DNA of 47,500 nucleotides from an uncultured Bacteroidota bacterium (GTDB lineage Bacteria; Bacteroidota; Bacteroidia; Flavobacteriales; BACL11): positions 1-47,500 of the forward strand of contig CABXPN010000002.1 of NCBI GenBank assembly GCA_902514225.1, read 5' to 3'. The notes under the pieces are model-generated. The model was not told where the DNA came from. It did no database searches and worked only from the letters and a program-made list of their open reading frames with translations. Below are positions 27,509 to 36,159 of this stretch, one piece after another. A program made the translations under genes and the position numbers. Position 1 is the first letter of the stretch. Each line of letters starts with the position of its first letter.

Positions 27509-27580
27509 TAGCCCGACGGAGAATCGAACTCCGGTTACATGGATGAAAACCATGCGTCCTAACCACTAGACGACCGGGCC
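27509..27580 (-). tRNA. tRNA-Glu (TTC anticodon)
   Basis: A 72-base cloverleaf on the minus strand. The acceptor arm is GGCCCGG with TCGGGCT (two G-U pairs), then discriminator A. The D arm contains TAGTGGTTAGGA, the anticodon stem CATGG/CCATG encloses loop TTTTCAT (anticodon TTC), and the T arm holds GTTCGATTC. CCA is not encoded. Confidence 0.95.
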
Positions 27581-27604
27581 AGCTATTTCCAAAAATTTGG
27601 AGTG

Positions 27605-27612
27605 CAAATGTA
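27605..27612 (-). promoter_or_regulatory. -7 box (TACATTTG) for tRNA-Glu
   Basis: Perfect TAnnTTTG on the minus strand, 24 bases upstream of the mature tRNA 5' end. Confidence 0.45.
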
Positions 27613-27645
27613 TTCTTTTTTTATTATTTTACAAATAAAAACAAT

Positions 27646-28320
27646 CTATTTGTTTTCAAAAGAAAATTTAAATCCAAGAGACTTAGAAGTTCGGAGCTTA
27701 TGACTACTATTCATATCTAGTATTTGGTGAATACTTACTAAATTTACATCTTGAAAATTTGGTGTAATTAAATCAAAATTTAATGAAAAAAGTATAGATA
27801 CATCTATGATTCTTTCCAATTCTAACTTGTCTAATTGTTGATTTACAAAATCATTAAATAAAAAACCTAATTGTTTTTCACCTTCAACAAAGAAGTGTTT
27901 ATCCTTATTTATAAAAATTCTGGCAACCAAATTCCCAACATCATTCATTCGATTATACTTAAAAGAATCATTTAAAAAATTATATACATGTATTACACCA
28001 CAATACGATCTTAATTTATCTTCTTTTACATATGAAGTCTTATTTATTTCATGAGAAGTATGGAAATCAAATATATTTGAATGCATATGAAAGACTAATC
28101 TATCTCCAGAAAAACTGAAATGTGATTCGAAATCTCCTGATTTTTTAAAATCAACCTCAACCGATTTATCCTCTTTCTGAATATCTGAATTTAATAATTC
28201 TGCTTTTTCCTGTAAAAGATTAGATAAATCAGAAAAAAAAGATTTTGTGATTCTAAAAACTTCCTGTTTTGTGGATGATTTTGTTTTTAATAACTCTAGT
28301 ATTTTCTTATTTTCTGACAT
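27646..28320 (-). CDS. Conserved Bacteroidota protein of unknown function, proS partner
   Basis: Cytoplasmic protein of 224 residues with no signal peptide or membrane segment. No named domain is recognised, but the sequence looks strongly constrained: DRLVFHMHSNIFDFHTSH, YVKEDKLRSYCGVIHVYNFL, DSFKYNRMNDVGNLVARIFI and HFFVEGEKQLGFLFNDF. From memory, similar proteins occur next to proS in other Flavobacteriia, but this could not be checked. The start codon abuts the proS stop with no gap, so the two are translated from one message. A role in translation is suggested only by this neighbour. Confidence 0.7.
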   Translation of the reverse strand: MSENKKILELLKTKSSTKQEVFRITKSFFSDLSNLLQEKAELLNSDIQKEDKSVEVDFKKSGDFESHFSFSGDRLVFHMHSNIFDFHTSHEINKTSYVKEDKLRSYCGVIHVYNFLNDSFKYNRMNDVGNLVARIFINKDKHFFVEGEKQLGFLFNDFVNQQLDKLELERIIDVSILFSLNFDLITPNFQDVNLVSIHQILDMNSSHKLRTSKSLGFKFSFENK

Positions 28321-29793
28321 TTAATATGCTTTTGCAAATAATACTCTTTTGGTTGATTTTTCACCAGAATAAATACAAGTTCCTTCTTCAATCTTACTAC
28401 TTTCAGGAATACACCTGATAGTAGCTTTCGTCTCTTTCTTAATTTTTTCTTCAGTTTCTGATCTTCCATCCCAATGAGCATAAACAAAACCCCCTTTTTC
28501 AATTAATGCCTTAAACTCATCATAAGTATTTGCTGAGAAAGTATTTTCTTCACGGAAAGAATTAGCTTTTGTAAATAAATTTTCCTGGATATTATCTAAC
28601 AAGTGAACAACTTTATTACCAATATCAGAAATCTGAAGAGTTTCTTTTTCCATAGTATCTCTCCTAGCAACTTCAATAGTTCCATTTTCTAAATCTCTAT
28701 TTCCTAAAGCTAATCTTAATGGAACTCCCTTTAGTTCGTACTCTGCAAATTTCCATCCTGGTTTATGAGTATCTCTATTGTCAAATTTCACTGAAACACC
28801 TAAACTTTCTAATTCCTTTTTCACTTTTAAGGCAACTTCCGAAACATCCTCCAGTTGTTCTTCACCTTTATAAATAGGAACAATAACTACCTGATAAGGA
28901 GCTAATTTTGGAGGAAGCACTAATCCCGCATCATCAGAATGAGTCATAATTAAAGCTCCCATTAACCTTGTTGAAACCCCCCAAGAAGTAGCCCAAACAT
29001 AATCTTGTTTACCTTCTTTTGTAGCAAATTTAACATCAAATGCTTTTGCAAAATTCTGACCTAAAAAATGAGAGGTGCCAGCTTGTAATGCTTTACCATC
29101 TTGCATTAATGATTCAATACAATAAGTTTCTAAAGCTCCTGCAAATCTTTCACTTTCTGTTTTTGTTCCAATCACTACAGGCATTGCCATAAAACTTTCT
29201 GCAAATTTTGCGTACACATTTATCATTTGCTTGGTTTCCAAAATTGCTTCTTTTTTAGTAGCATGAGCGGTATGACCTTCTTGCCATAAAAACTCTGCAG
29301 TTCTAAGAAATAATCTTGTTCTCATCTCCCACCTCACAACATTTGCCCATTGATTTACTAAAATTGGCAAATCTCTATAGGACTGAATCCATTTTCGGTA
29401 TGTATCCCAAATAATTGTTTCTGAAGTAGGACGGACAATTAATTCTTCTTCTAATTTCGCTTCCGGATCAACTATTACACCCTTTCCATCTGGGTCATTT
29501 TTCAATCTATAATGAGTTACAACTGCACATTCTTTAGCAAAACCATCAACATGACTTGCCTCTTTACTGAAATATGATTTTGGTATAAATAAAGGGAAAT
29601 AAGCATTTTCGTGTCCTGTTTCTTTAAACATTCTATCTAGTTCTGCTTGCATTTTTTCCCAAATTGCAAATCCATATGGTTTTATAACCATACATCCTCT
29701 TACTCCCGAATTTTCAGCCAAATCTGCATTCTGAACCAATTCATTATACCACTGTGAGTAATCTTGTTCTCTAGAAGTTAATTTTTTTGCCAT
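28321..29793 (-). CDS. proS: Prolyl-tRNA synthetase (short, eukaryote/archaea-like type)
   Basis: Charges tRNA-Pro with proline. The 490-residue class II synthetase lacks the INS editing domain of the E. coli type and has the C-terminal extension of the archaeal/eukaryotic-like type. Seen are motif 1 ([15 protein letters not shown] region), the RPTSE motif, motif 2 ([20 protein letters not shown]), HTAHAT, motif 3 ([19 protein letters not shown]), the anticodon-binding domain from about 310 and a C-terminal CIYSGEKS region. [20 protein letters not shown] is the expected start. No perfect TAnnTTTG box was found upstream. Confidence 0.96.
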   Translation of the reverse strand: MAKKLTSREQDYSQWYNELVQNADLAENSGVRGCMVIKPYGFAIWEKMQAELDRMFKETGHENAYFPLFIPKSYFSKEASHVDGFAKECAVVTHYRLKNDPDGKGVIVDPEAKLEEELIVRPTSETIIWDTYRKWIQSYRDLPILVNQWANVVRWEMRTRLFLRTAEFLWQEGHTAHATKKEAILETKQMINVYAKFAESFMAMPVVIGTKTESERFAGALETYCIESLMQDGKALQAGTSHFLGQNFAKAFDVKFATKEGKQDYVWATSWGVSTRLMGALIMTHSDDAGLVLPPKLAPYQVVIVPIYKGEEQLEDVSEVALKVKKELESLGVSVKFDNRDTHKPGWKFAEYELKGVPLRLALGNRDLENGTIEVARRDTMEKETLQISDIGNKVVHLLDNIQENLFTKANSFREENTFSANTYDEFKALIEKGGFVYAHWDGRSETEEKIKKETKATIRCIPESSKIEEGTCIYSGEKSTKRVLFAKAY

Positions 29794-29870
29794 TTTTAAT
29801 TTAAAATATTGTAATTTTATCCCGCATTTCTCGTTATAAGAAATGAGATAGCAAATTTAATAAATTAAAC

Positions 29871-29878
29871 TATCTTTG
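29871..29878 (+). promoter_or_regulatory. -7 box (TATCTTTG) for the lipoprotein/FadL operon
   Basis: Perfect TAnnTTTG, 30 bases upstream of the ATG at 29909. Confidence 0.5.
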
Positions 29879-29908
29879 TTTACTTTGGTCTAACTAAAAA
29901 AAGAAAAG

Positions 29909-30898
29909 ATGAAAACTACTATTTTTTACCTATCAATCTTACTGATTTCTTTCAGTTCTTGTACAACAACTTATAATTCATATAATTATTCTGACCCAAA
30001 TTACTTGGGTTCTGATGAATTTGTTTCTGCTCCTGAAACAGAAGAAACAATTGTAATTGTTGAAGAAATTTATGACGACAGTATTTCAAATGAAGGAAAT
30101 ACAACTATCATTAATAACAATAATTATTATGAAGATGATTATGACTTTTATTACACTTCCAGAATAAGAAGATTCCACAGACCATCTTATTCGTACGGAT
30201 ATTATGGAAGTCATTATACAAATAGTTATTGGTACACAGGAAATCCTTATCATTGCGGAACAAGTATATACTATAGTTACGGATGGAATTCACCTTATTA
30301 TTACGGAGGATACAATTATTATGACCCATATTATAATTACTATTCTTCTTATTACACTCCATATTATTATGGAGGACATTACAACAACAACTATCATGGG
30401 CATTATTATAATGGGGGAAATACTTATATCACAAATTCAAGTAATAGCGAGTTTGGACATAGAGGTAGTTTAAGAGGTGGAAACAGGCATCTAACTACAG
30501 GATTAAACACAAACAACATAAATTCGAATCAATCTACCTCAATAAAAAATAATAACTCTGTAAAAACCAACATCAATAATAATAAAAGTAACAATACAAA
30601 AACAATAATTAAAAACAATAGTAATAGTACGAAAAGCACTACTAAGACTAATATTATTCAAACTAATACCATAAAGAAAAACACAACAAACAAAAATAAT
30701 ACCAAAACGAAAACAAATCGTTCTTACAACAACTCAAACAAAAGTAATACCAGAACAAAAACAAACCGTTCTTACAACAATTCAAACAAAAGTACTTCAA
30801 CTCCAAACAGAAGCTATAATTCTGGAAGCAAGAACAATTCTTCTGGAGGAAGCAGAAACTCAAGTGGAGGAGGAAGAAGTGTAAAACCAAGAAAATAA
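29909..30898 (+). CDS. Low-complexity Tyr/Asn/Ser-rich lipoprotein
   Basis: Outer-membrane or surface lipoprotein of 329 residues. The signal (KTTIFYLSILLISFSSC) ends in a good lipobox. After an acidic segment comes a Tyr/Gly-rich region (about 80-175, with runs such as YYYGGYNYYDPYYNYYSSYY). A Asn/Lys/Thr/Ser-rich tail follows, containing two copies of a 16-residue repeat with core TKTNRSYNNSNKS, and the end is a Gly/Ser-rich basic stretch. No domain is recognised. The FadL-type gene starts four bases downstream; from memory, a similar lipoprotein often precedes that channel in Flavobacteriia. Function unknown. Confidence 0.8.
   Translation: MKTTIFYLSILLISFSSCTTTYNSYNYSDPNYLGSDEFVSAPETEETIVIVEEIYDDSISNEGNTTIINNNNYYEDDYDFYYTSRIRRFHRPSYSYGYYGSHYTNSYWYTGNPYHCGTSIYYSYGWNSPYYYGGYNYYDPYYNYYSSYYTPYYYGGHYNNNYHGHYYNGGNTYITNSSNSEFGHRGSLRGGNRHLTTGLNTNNINSNQSTSIKNNNSVKTNINNNKSNNTKTIIKNNSNSTKSTTKTNIIQTNTIKKNTTNKNNTKTKTNRSYNNSNKSNTRTKTNRSYNNSNKSTSTPNRSYNSGSKNNSSGGSRNSSGGGRSVKPRK
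30707..30802 (+). repeat. Two tandem 48-base coding repeats
   Basis: Units 30707-30754 and 30755-30802 encode TKTNRSYNNSNKSNTR and TKTNRSYNNSNKSTST. They are near-identical at the DNA level, suggesting recent duplication within the lipoprotein tail. Confidence 0.85.
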
Positions 30899-30902
30899 CA
30901 AG

Positions 30903-32393
30903 ATGAAGAAAATATTTATCCTTTTTATAGGATTGCTAAGCGTCAACCTAAGTGCACAAAACGAAATAGACGCACTCAGATACTCTCAACAAAACATATT
31001 TGGCACAGCAAAGTTTAATGCTATGGGAGGAAGTTTCGGTTCCTTAGGTGGTGATTTCACTACTTTAAGCTTTAATCCTGCGGGGATTGCCTTTTATCAA
31101 AATTCTGAACTAAGTTTTACCCCTAGCTTCTCTATGGTAGAAACAAATACCTCTTTAAATGGAAATAATTTTACAAATAATAAATTTGGTTCTAATCTTT
31201 CTAATTTTGGATTTGTTTTCTCAGGAAAGAATATGGATGAGGAATGGAAAAGAATAAATATCGGATTTGGATGGAATCAACTTGCTAGTTATGATAATAA
31301 ATTTGATATAGAAACATTAAATTCTACTTCATCCTTTGCAGATATTTTATTAAATGACGCTCATGGATTCTTTGATGATCGAACTGGAGAGTATAATGTG
31401 TCTATTGATAATTTAAATAGTTTTGGAGCTAGTCCTGCATTTTGGGCAGATATAATTGACTTGGAGAATGACTCTGTAAACCCTGCTACCGGATGGTATG
31501 CATCTGATAACGGACATTATATATCTCATATCAATCCTTTATCTGAGAAAACACAAAGTGATAGAGTAAGTTCTAGAGGAGATATGGGTGAATATGTTTT
31601 CTCATTAGGAAGTTCTTATCAGGAAAAATTTTATTTTGGTGCTACAATAGGTATTCCTACAATACAATATTCTGAGAACAAGACTTATTCTGAAAGTAAT
31701 TTCTCGGATACAACATTTGGTTTAAGTAGTTTTTCTTATAAAGAAGATTTAATTGCTTATGGTAGTGGTATAAATCTGAAACTGGGAGCTATTATGAGAG
31801 CAGGAAGTAACACTAAAATTGGTGCAGCTGTTCATACTCCTTCCTATATTTCTATGGAAGAGGAATATTCTACTTCAGCTACTACAAATTGGGATAACGG
31901 AGATGAATTTTCAGAATCCTCCCCATATGGATACTTTAGTTATGAAATTACAACTCCTTGGAAAATTATTGGAAGTTTCTCTACTGTCTTACAAAACAAA
32001 TTTCTGATTAATGCGGAAATTGAAAGAACCGATTATTCATTTACTCGCATGTATTCTGATTATTATTCTTTTTCAGAGGAAAACAACCAAATAAATGACA
32101 CTTATACAGAAGCAACAAACATAAGAGTTGGTGGAGAAGCAAATCTGCATCCATTTAAATTAAGAGCAGGATATGCTTTATATGGTTCTCCGTATAAAAA
32201 CAATCCGGAATACGAAACTGAGAATTATAGCGCTGGCGTAGGGATAGATTTTGGAGGAACTTTCTTTGATATGAGCTATACTCTGTCAAAAAATTCAGGA
32301 GATTACGCAATGTATAGTAAAGATACTGAACCTCACGCATCAGTCAACTTTGAAAAACATTATCTCCTATTTACATTAGGATTTAGATATTAA
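30903..32393 (+). CDS. OmpP1/FadL/TodX family outer-membrane channel
   Basis: Beta-barrel transporter for hydrophobic molecules; Bacteroidota homologs are often named hemin receptor, without strong support. The 496-residue precursor has a signal peptide (KKIFILFIGLLSVNLSAQ), then the N-terminal hatch-like motif ALRYSQQNIFGTAKFNAMGG and SFNPAGIAFYQNSE, close to the NPA motif of FadL. Strand-like alternation continues to a C-terminal LLFTLGFRY, a beta-signal ending in an aromatic residue. It lies four bases after the lipoprotein gene and is followed by a strong hairpin terminator. Confidence 0.9.
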   Translation: MKKIFILFIGLLSVNLSAQNEIDALRYSQQNIFGTAKFNAMGGSFGSLGGDFTTLSFNPAGIAFYQNSELSFTPSFSMVETNTSLNGNNFTNNKFGSNLSNFGFVFSGKNMDEEWKRINIGFGWNQLASYDNKFDIETLNSTSSFADILLNDAHGFFDDRTGEYNVSIDNLNSFGASPAFWADIIDLENDSVNPATGWYASDNGHYISHINPLSEKTQSDRVSSRGDMGEYVFSLGSSYQEKFYFGATIGIPTIQYSENKTYSESNFSDTTFGLSSFSYKEDLIAYGSGINLKLGAIMRAGSNTKIGAAVHTPSYISMEEEYSTSATTNWDNGDEFSESSPYGYFSYEITTPWKIIGSFSTVLQNKFLINAEIERTDYSFTRMYSDYYSFSEENNQINDTYTEATNIRVGGEANLHPFKLRAGYALYGSPYKNNPEYETENYSAGVGIDFGGTFFDMSYTLSKNSGDYAMYSKDTEPHASVNFEKHYLLFTLGFRY

Positions 32394-32432
32394 AAAAAGG
32401 GACTTCATTAATGAGGTCCCTTTCTTTTTATA
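32393..32432. terminator. Bidirectional intrinsic terminator
   Basis: AAAGGGAC-T-TCAT and ATGA-G-GTCCCTTT pair with one mismatch (32396-32422) between an A-run and a T-rich tail. It separates the FadL-type gene from the convergent zinc ribbon gene. Confidence 0.85.
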
Positions 32433-32445
32433 AAAATTTAAAGTT

Positions 32446-33198
32446 TTATTCTTTTTCTGACAAGATATTAGAATCAACTAAGATTCTTCCACAATGTTCG
32501 CAAACAATAACTTTTTTATGTAGTTTAATATCTAATTGTCTTTGTGGTGGAATTTTATTAAAACAACCTCCACAAGCATCTCTATCAACAGAAACTAAAG
32601 CCAAACCATTTCTTACACTTCCTCTAATTCTACTATAAGAAGACAATAATCTTTGATCAATTTTCTTTTGAGCTTTATCTGATTTTGAAAGTAAATCTTT
32701 TTCTTCCTTTTCAGTTTCAGATGTAATTTCATCAAGTTCAGACTTTTTAGATTCTAAATCTTCTTTATAATCTGCAATTGTTTCTGAGTTTTGAGTAATC
32801 ACCTCATCTTTCATTAAGATTTTAGCTTTTATCTCATTGATTTTCTTTGCAGATAATTCCATCTCTAACTCCTGAAATTCTACCTCCTTAGTTAAAGAAA
32901 CAAACTCTCTGTTATTCTTGATGTTATCTAATTGAGTTTTATATCTTGTGATTAACTCTTCTGAGTTTTTAATAGATTCTTTCTTAGCTTTTTGATCTGC
33001 TTTTAAAGTAGATTTCTCTTCTTCAAATTTTTCCAATCTAGCTTCTGATCTTGCAATTTCATCTTCTAAATCCTGAATTTCAACAGGAAGTTCACCTCTT
33101 ACAATTCTTAATTGATCAATCTCAGAATCAACACATTGTAAATCATAAAGTGCTTTTAATTTTTCTTCAACTGAAATACTAATTGTTTTTTTTGCCAT
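32446..33198 (-). CDS. Coiled-coil protein with C-terminal C4 zinc ribbon (zf-RING_7, CT398-like)
   Basis: Cytoplasmic protein of 250 residues. About 15-185 is a long antiparallel coiled coil rich in Glu and Lys. The C-terminal zinc ribbon holds CGGC and CEHCG (residues about 210-240), with NKIPPQRQ between them. This is the layout of the PF02591 family, whose chlamydial member CT398 binds sigma54 and type III export parts; the role here is unknown. The nif3-like gene lies one base upstream on the same strand, a pairing that is common in Bacteroidota to my knowledge. Confidence 0.88.
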   Translation of the reverse strand: MAKKTISISVEEKLKALYDLQCVDSEIDQLRIVRGELPVEIQDLEDEIARSEARLEKFEEEKSTLKADQKAKKESIKNSEELITRYKTQLDNIKNNREFVSLTKEVEFQELEMELSAKKINEIKAKILMKDEVITQNSETIADYKEDLESKKSELDEITSETEKEEKDLLSKSDKAQKKIDQRLLSSYSRIRGSVRNGLALVSVDRDACGGCFNKIPPQRQLDIKLHKKVIVCEHCGRILVDSNILSEKE

Positions 33199-33199
33199 T

Positions 33200-34294
33200 T
33201 TATAGGTAATTTATCGGGTTTGTATTAATTTTTGATAATCGGACCGCAAATTTACTAAAATTATTGATAAGCAAGTCATAAATTAACTCCTTTGTAAATT
33301 GTTCGCTTTCATAGTGCCCAATGTCTGCAATTATTATATCATTTTCAGCATTAAAAAATTCATGATATTTAAAATCTGCTGTAATAAAGATATCTGCTCC
33401 CACTCCTTTTGAACTATTCAATAAAAGACTACCACTTCCACCACAAACAGCTACTTTTTTTATAGTGTTTTTTACCAATTTTGTATGTCGGACACAATCC
33501 GTTTTCATAACACTTTTTACAGATTTTAAAAACTCTTCTGAGTCCATCTCAGTTTCTAGTTCTCCAACAATCCCCGAGCCAACATCCTGAAAAACATTGT
33601 CTAAAATATAGATTTGATGAGCAACTTCCTCATACGGATGAGCTTTCTTCATTTCTGAAATTATCCTTTTTTCTATATTTTTTGGGAAGATTACTTCTAT
33701 TTTCACCTCCTCTACCCTTTCTTGTTTTCCATTTTCTCCAAAAGTTGGGTTTGCATTTTCAGTTGGCAAAAAAGTTCCTATTCCCTCTGACTGAAAACTA
33801 CAGTTTTTATAATCTCCTATTGAACCAGCACCAGAAGAAAACAATGCATTTTGAACTTCTCCCTCATTTTCTTTAGGAACATATACCTCCAACTTCCTAA
33901 GTAAACCTCTTTTCGGTGAAAGTATTTTTTGGTTTTTAAGTCCTAGTTTATTTGCAATTTTACTACTAACCCCACCCACTACATTGTCTAAATTAGTATG
34001 TATGGCATAAATAGCAATATCATTCTTTATTGCTTTAATTATTGTTCGTTCTATATGATTCTTACCATTTAGTTTTTTAAGTCCTGAAAAAACAATAGGA
34101 TGATGTGCAATCACCAAATTACATCCGTTTTCTATCGCCTCATCAATCACCTCTTCTACACTATCCAAACAGATAAGAACGGAAGTAACTTCCTTATTTT
34201 CATTTCCGACAATTAATCCTGAATTATCATAACTTTCCTGATAATTTAAGGGAGCAATTCCTTCTAAAAACTGTGTAATCTCTTTTATTTTCAT
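33200..34294 (-). CDS. Nif3-like dinuclear metal centre protein (YbgI/YqfO type)
   Basis: Hexameric metal-binding protein; related proteins are linked to GTP cyclohydrolase I type 2 by automatic annotation, which is doubtful. The 364-residue form has the PII-like insertion of the YqfO type between two Nif3 halves. Metal ligands are seen in LVIAHHPIVFSG and IYAIHTNLDNVVGGV in the first half, and in ITADFKYHEFF and IIIADIGHYESEQF in the second. MKIKEITQFLEGIAPLNYQE is a standard N-terminus, so the ATG at 34294 is secure. A TATATTTG box lies only four bases upstream, suggesting a leaderless message. Confidence 0.92.
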   Translation of the reverse strand: MKIKEITQFLEGIAPLNYQESYDNSGLIVGNENKEVTSVLICLDSVEEVIDEAIENGCNLVIAHHPIVFSGLKKLNGKNHIERTIIKAIKNDIAIYAIHTNLDNVVGGVSSKIANKLGLKNQKILSPKRGLLRKLEVYVPKENEGEVQNALFSSGAGSIGDYKNCSFQSEGIGTFLPTENANPTFGENGKQERVEEVKIEVIFPKNIEKRIISEMKKAHPYEEVAHQIYILDNVFQDVGSGIVGELETEMDSEEFLKSVKSVMKTDCVRHTKLVKNTIKKVAVCGGSGSLLLNSSKGVGADIFITADFKYHEFFNAENDIIIADIGHYESEQFTKELIYDLLINNFSKFAVRLSKINTNPINYL

Positions 34295-34298
34295 TTTT

Positions 34299-34306
34299 CA
34301 AATATA
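34299..34306 (-). promoter_or_regulatory. -7 box (TATATTTG) abutting the nif3-like start
   Basis: Perfect TAnnTTTG on the minus strand, four bases from a well-supported ATG. Confidence 0.45.
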
Positions 34307-34325
34307 CAAATACTTAAGTTATGTC

Positions 34326-34333
34326 TATCTTTG
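34326..34333 (+). promoter_or_regulatory. -7 box (TATCTTTG) for the lpxK-lpxH operon
   Basis: Perfect TAnnTTTG. It overlaps the upstream candidate start at 34321 and ends five bases before the ATG at 34339, so it favours the shorter LpxK. Confidence 0.45.
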
Positions 34334-34338
34334 CCCTT

Positions 34339-35376
34339 ATGAGATTTTTATTACTTCCAATTTCCTTTATTTATGGACTTATAATTAAAGTTCGTAATTT
34401 ATTTTTTGATTGGGGAATATTTAAATCCAAAAGTTACAACATACCCATTATTTGCATAGGAAATATTACCGTTGGAGGGACAGGGAAAACTCCTCATATT
34501 GAATATCTATTAAATATATTATCTGATAAAAAAACAGTTGTTCTAAGTAGAGGATACGGAAGAAAATCAAAAGGTTTTTTCTTGGTTAATGTTAAGTCAA
34601 ATCCTACTGAAGTTGGTGACGAATCTTTACAGATAAAACAAAAATATCCGAACACAATTGTTGCCGTTTCCGAAAACAGAAGAAAAGGAATTGATAAAAT
34701 AATCAATGATTTCCCAGAAACAGAAGTAATACTAATGGATGATGGTTTTCAACACAGATGGGTGAATGCATCTTTAAATGTTATTTTAAATAACTTTTTA
34801 AATCCTTATTATACAGATTATTTTTTACCTTCTGGAAGGTTAAGAGACTCTGAAATCTCTACAAAAAGAGCAGATATTATTATCACATCAAAAACTCCTA
34901 AAATTACAGAAACTGAAAAAAAAATAACTTTAAGTAACCTTAACCTACATTCATTTCAGGAACATTTTTTCAGCTCTATTTTCTATCAAGATTTTAAACA
35001 TCTTTTTAATAACAGTAAAATAATTTCAGGAATTTCCGGTTTTGATATTACACTAATAACTTCTATTGCAGATAATGAATCTATTATTAACTTTCTGAAG
35101 AAGAGTAAAAACAGAGTAAATTCTATTTCATTTAAAGATCATCATAATTACACTCAAAAAGACATTCAAAAAATCTTATTGTATCATACCTCCGCAAACT
35201 CTGAAAAAAGTATTATTTTGACGACCGAAAAAGATAAAGTTAAGTTATCTGAATTTAAAGAATACCTTAAGGATTTTGACATCTATTATTTACCAATAAA
35301 AATAGAGGTAGATGAAGAAAAGAAATTGAAAGAAAAAATAAGAAATCATGTTACAAACTATAAAGAACACAGCTAA
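34339..35376 (+). CDS. lpxK: Tetraacyldisaccharide 4'-kinase
   Basis: Inner-membrane kinase that adds the 4'-phosphate in lipid A synthesis. From the ATG at 34339 it has 345 residues. MRFLLLPISFIYGL forms the usual N-terminal membrane helix, followed by a P-loop (ICIGNITVGGTGKTPHIEYL), TVVLSRGYGRKSKG and ILMDDGFQHR, all LpxK signatures. An upstream in-frame ATG at 34321 exists, but the promoter box TATCTTTG lies between the two. The frame overlaps the next gene by 29 bases. lpxH, another Raetz pathway enzyme, ends the same operon. Confidence 0.93.
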   Translation: MRFLLLPISFIYGLIIKVRNLFFDWGIFKSKSYNIPIICIGNITVGGTGKTPHIEYLLNILSDKKTVVLSRGYGRKSKGFFLVNVKSNPTEVGDESLQIKQKYPNTIVAVSENRRKGIDKIINDFPETEVILMDDGFQHRWVNASLNVILNNFLNPYYTDYFLPSGRLRDSEISTKRADIIITSKTPKITETEKKITLSNLNLHSFQEHFFSSIFYQDFKHLFNNSKIISGISGFDITLITSIADNESIINFLKKSKNRVNSISFKDHHNYTQKDIQKILLYHTSANSEKSIILTTEKDKVKLSEFKEYLKDFDIYYLPIKIEVDEEKKLKEKIRNHVTNYKEHS

Positions 35377-36157
35377 TTTTATAAAAGAAAAAACAAACTT
35401 CTCTCCTGAAGTAGGAATAATTTTAGGGACAGGACTTGGAGGATTAGTTTCCGAGATAGAAATAGAACACTCCTTACCTTACAATGAAATACCTAATTTC
35501 CCAGTTTCAACTGTAGAAGGACATTCAGGAAGGTTAATTTTTGGGACTTTAGGTGGTAAAAATGTAATTGCAATGCAAGGTAGATTTCACTTTTATGAAG
35601 GATATTCTATCGAAAAAGTTACATTCCCTGTTCGTGTAATGAAATTCTTAGGAATAAAAAATCTTATAGTTTCTAATGCAAGTGGAGGTGTAAATCCTGA
35701 TTATGAAGTTGGAGATTTAATGATATTAGAAGACCATATTTGTCTTATTCCTAATCCATTAATCGGACCGAATCTTGATGAGTTAGGTCCTAGATTCCCG
35801 GATATGAGCGAAACTTACAATAAGGAAATGATAAGAATGGCAGAACAAATATCTTCTGAAAATAACATTCCTGTACAAAAAGGGGTTTATATCGCACTTA
35901 CTGGACCTACTCTAGAGACTCCTGCAGAATATAAATACATGCGTATAATTGGAGGAGACACAGTTGGTATGTCCACAGCTCCAGAAGTAATTGTAGCTCA
36001 TCACATGAATATTCCTTGTTTTGCTATGTCGGTAATTACGGATTTAGGAGTACCTGGAAAAATACAGAAAGTAACTCATGAAGAGATCCAGAAAGTTTCA
36101 GAAGTTGCAGAACCAAAACTCACACTAATTATTAAAAAACTTATTTCAAAAATATAA
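35348..36157 (+). CDS. Purine-nucleoside phosphorylase (trimeric PNP class)
   Basis: Splits purine nucleosides with phosphate in the salvage pathway. The 269-residue protein shows GIILGTGLGGLVSEIEIEHS, the phosphate-site motif VEGHSGRLIFG, MQGRFHFYEGYS, LIVSNASGGVNPDYEVGD and LTGPTLETPAEYKYMR followed by GMSTAPEVIVA, the order found in trimeric PunA-type PNPs. The first 29 bases lie inside the end of lpxK in another frame, so expression is coupled. An ATG at 35348 fits the family length. Confidence 0.94.
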   Translation: MLQTIKNTANFIKEKTNFSPEVGIILGTGLGGLVSEIEIEHSLPYNEIPNFPVSTVEGHSGRLIFGTLGGKNVIAMQGRFHFYEGYSIEKVTFPVRVMKFLGIKNLIVSNASGGVNPDYEVGDLMILEDHICLIPNPLIGPNLDELGPRFPDMSETYNKEMIRMAEQISSENNIPVQKGVYIALTGPTLETPAEYKYMRIIGGDTVGMSTAPEVIVAHHMNIPCFAMSVITDLGVPGKIQKVTHEEIQKVSEVAEPKLTLIIKKLISKI

Positions 36158-36159
36158 TT

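Noticed and set aside
27625..27655. Hairpin ACAAATA/TATTTGT after the proS-partner gene as a terminator
   Set aside because: On the minus strand it is followed by A-rich, not T-rich, sequence.
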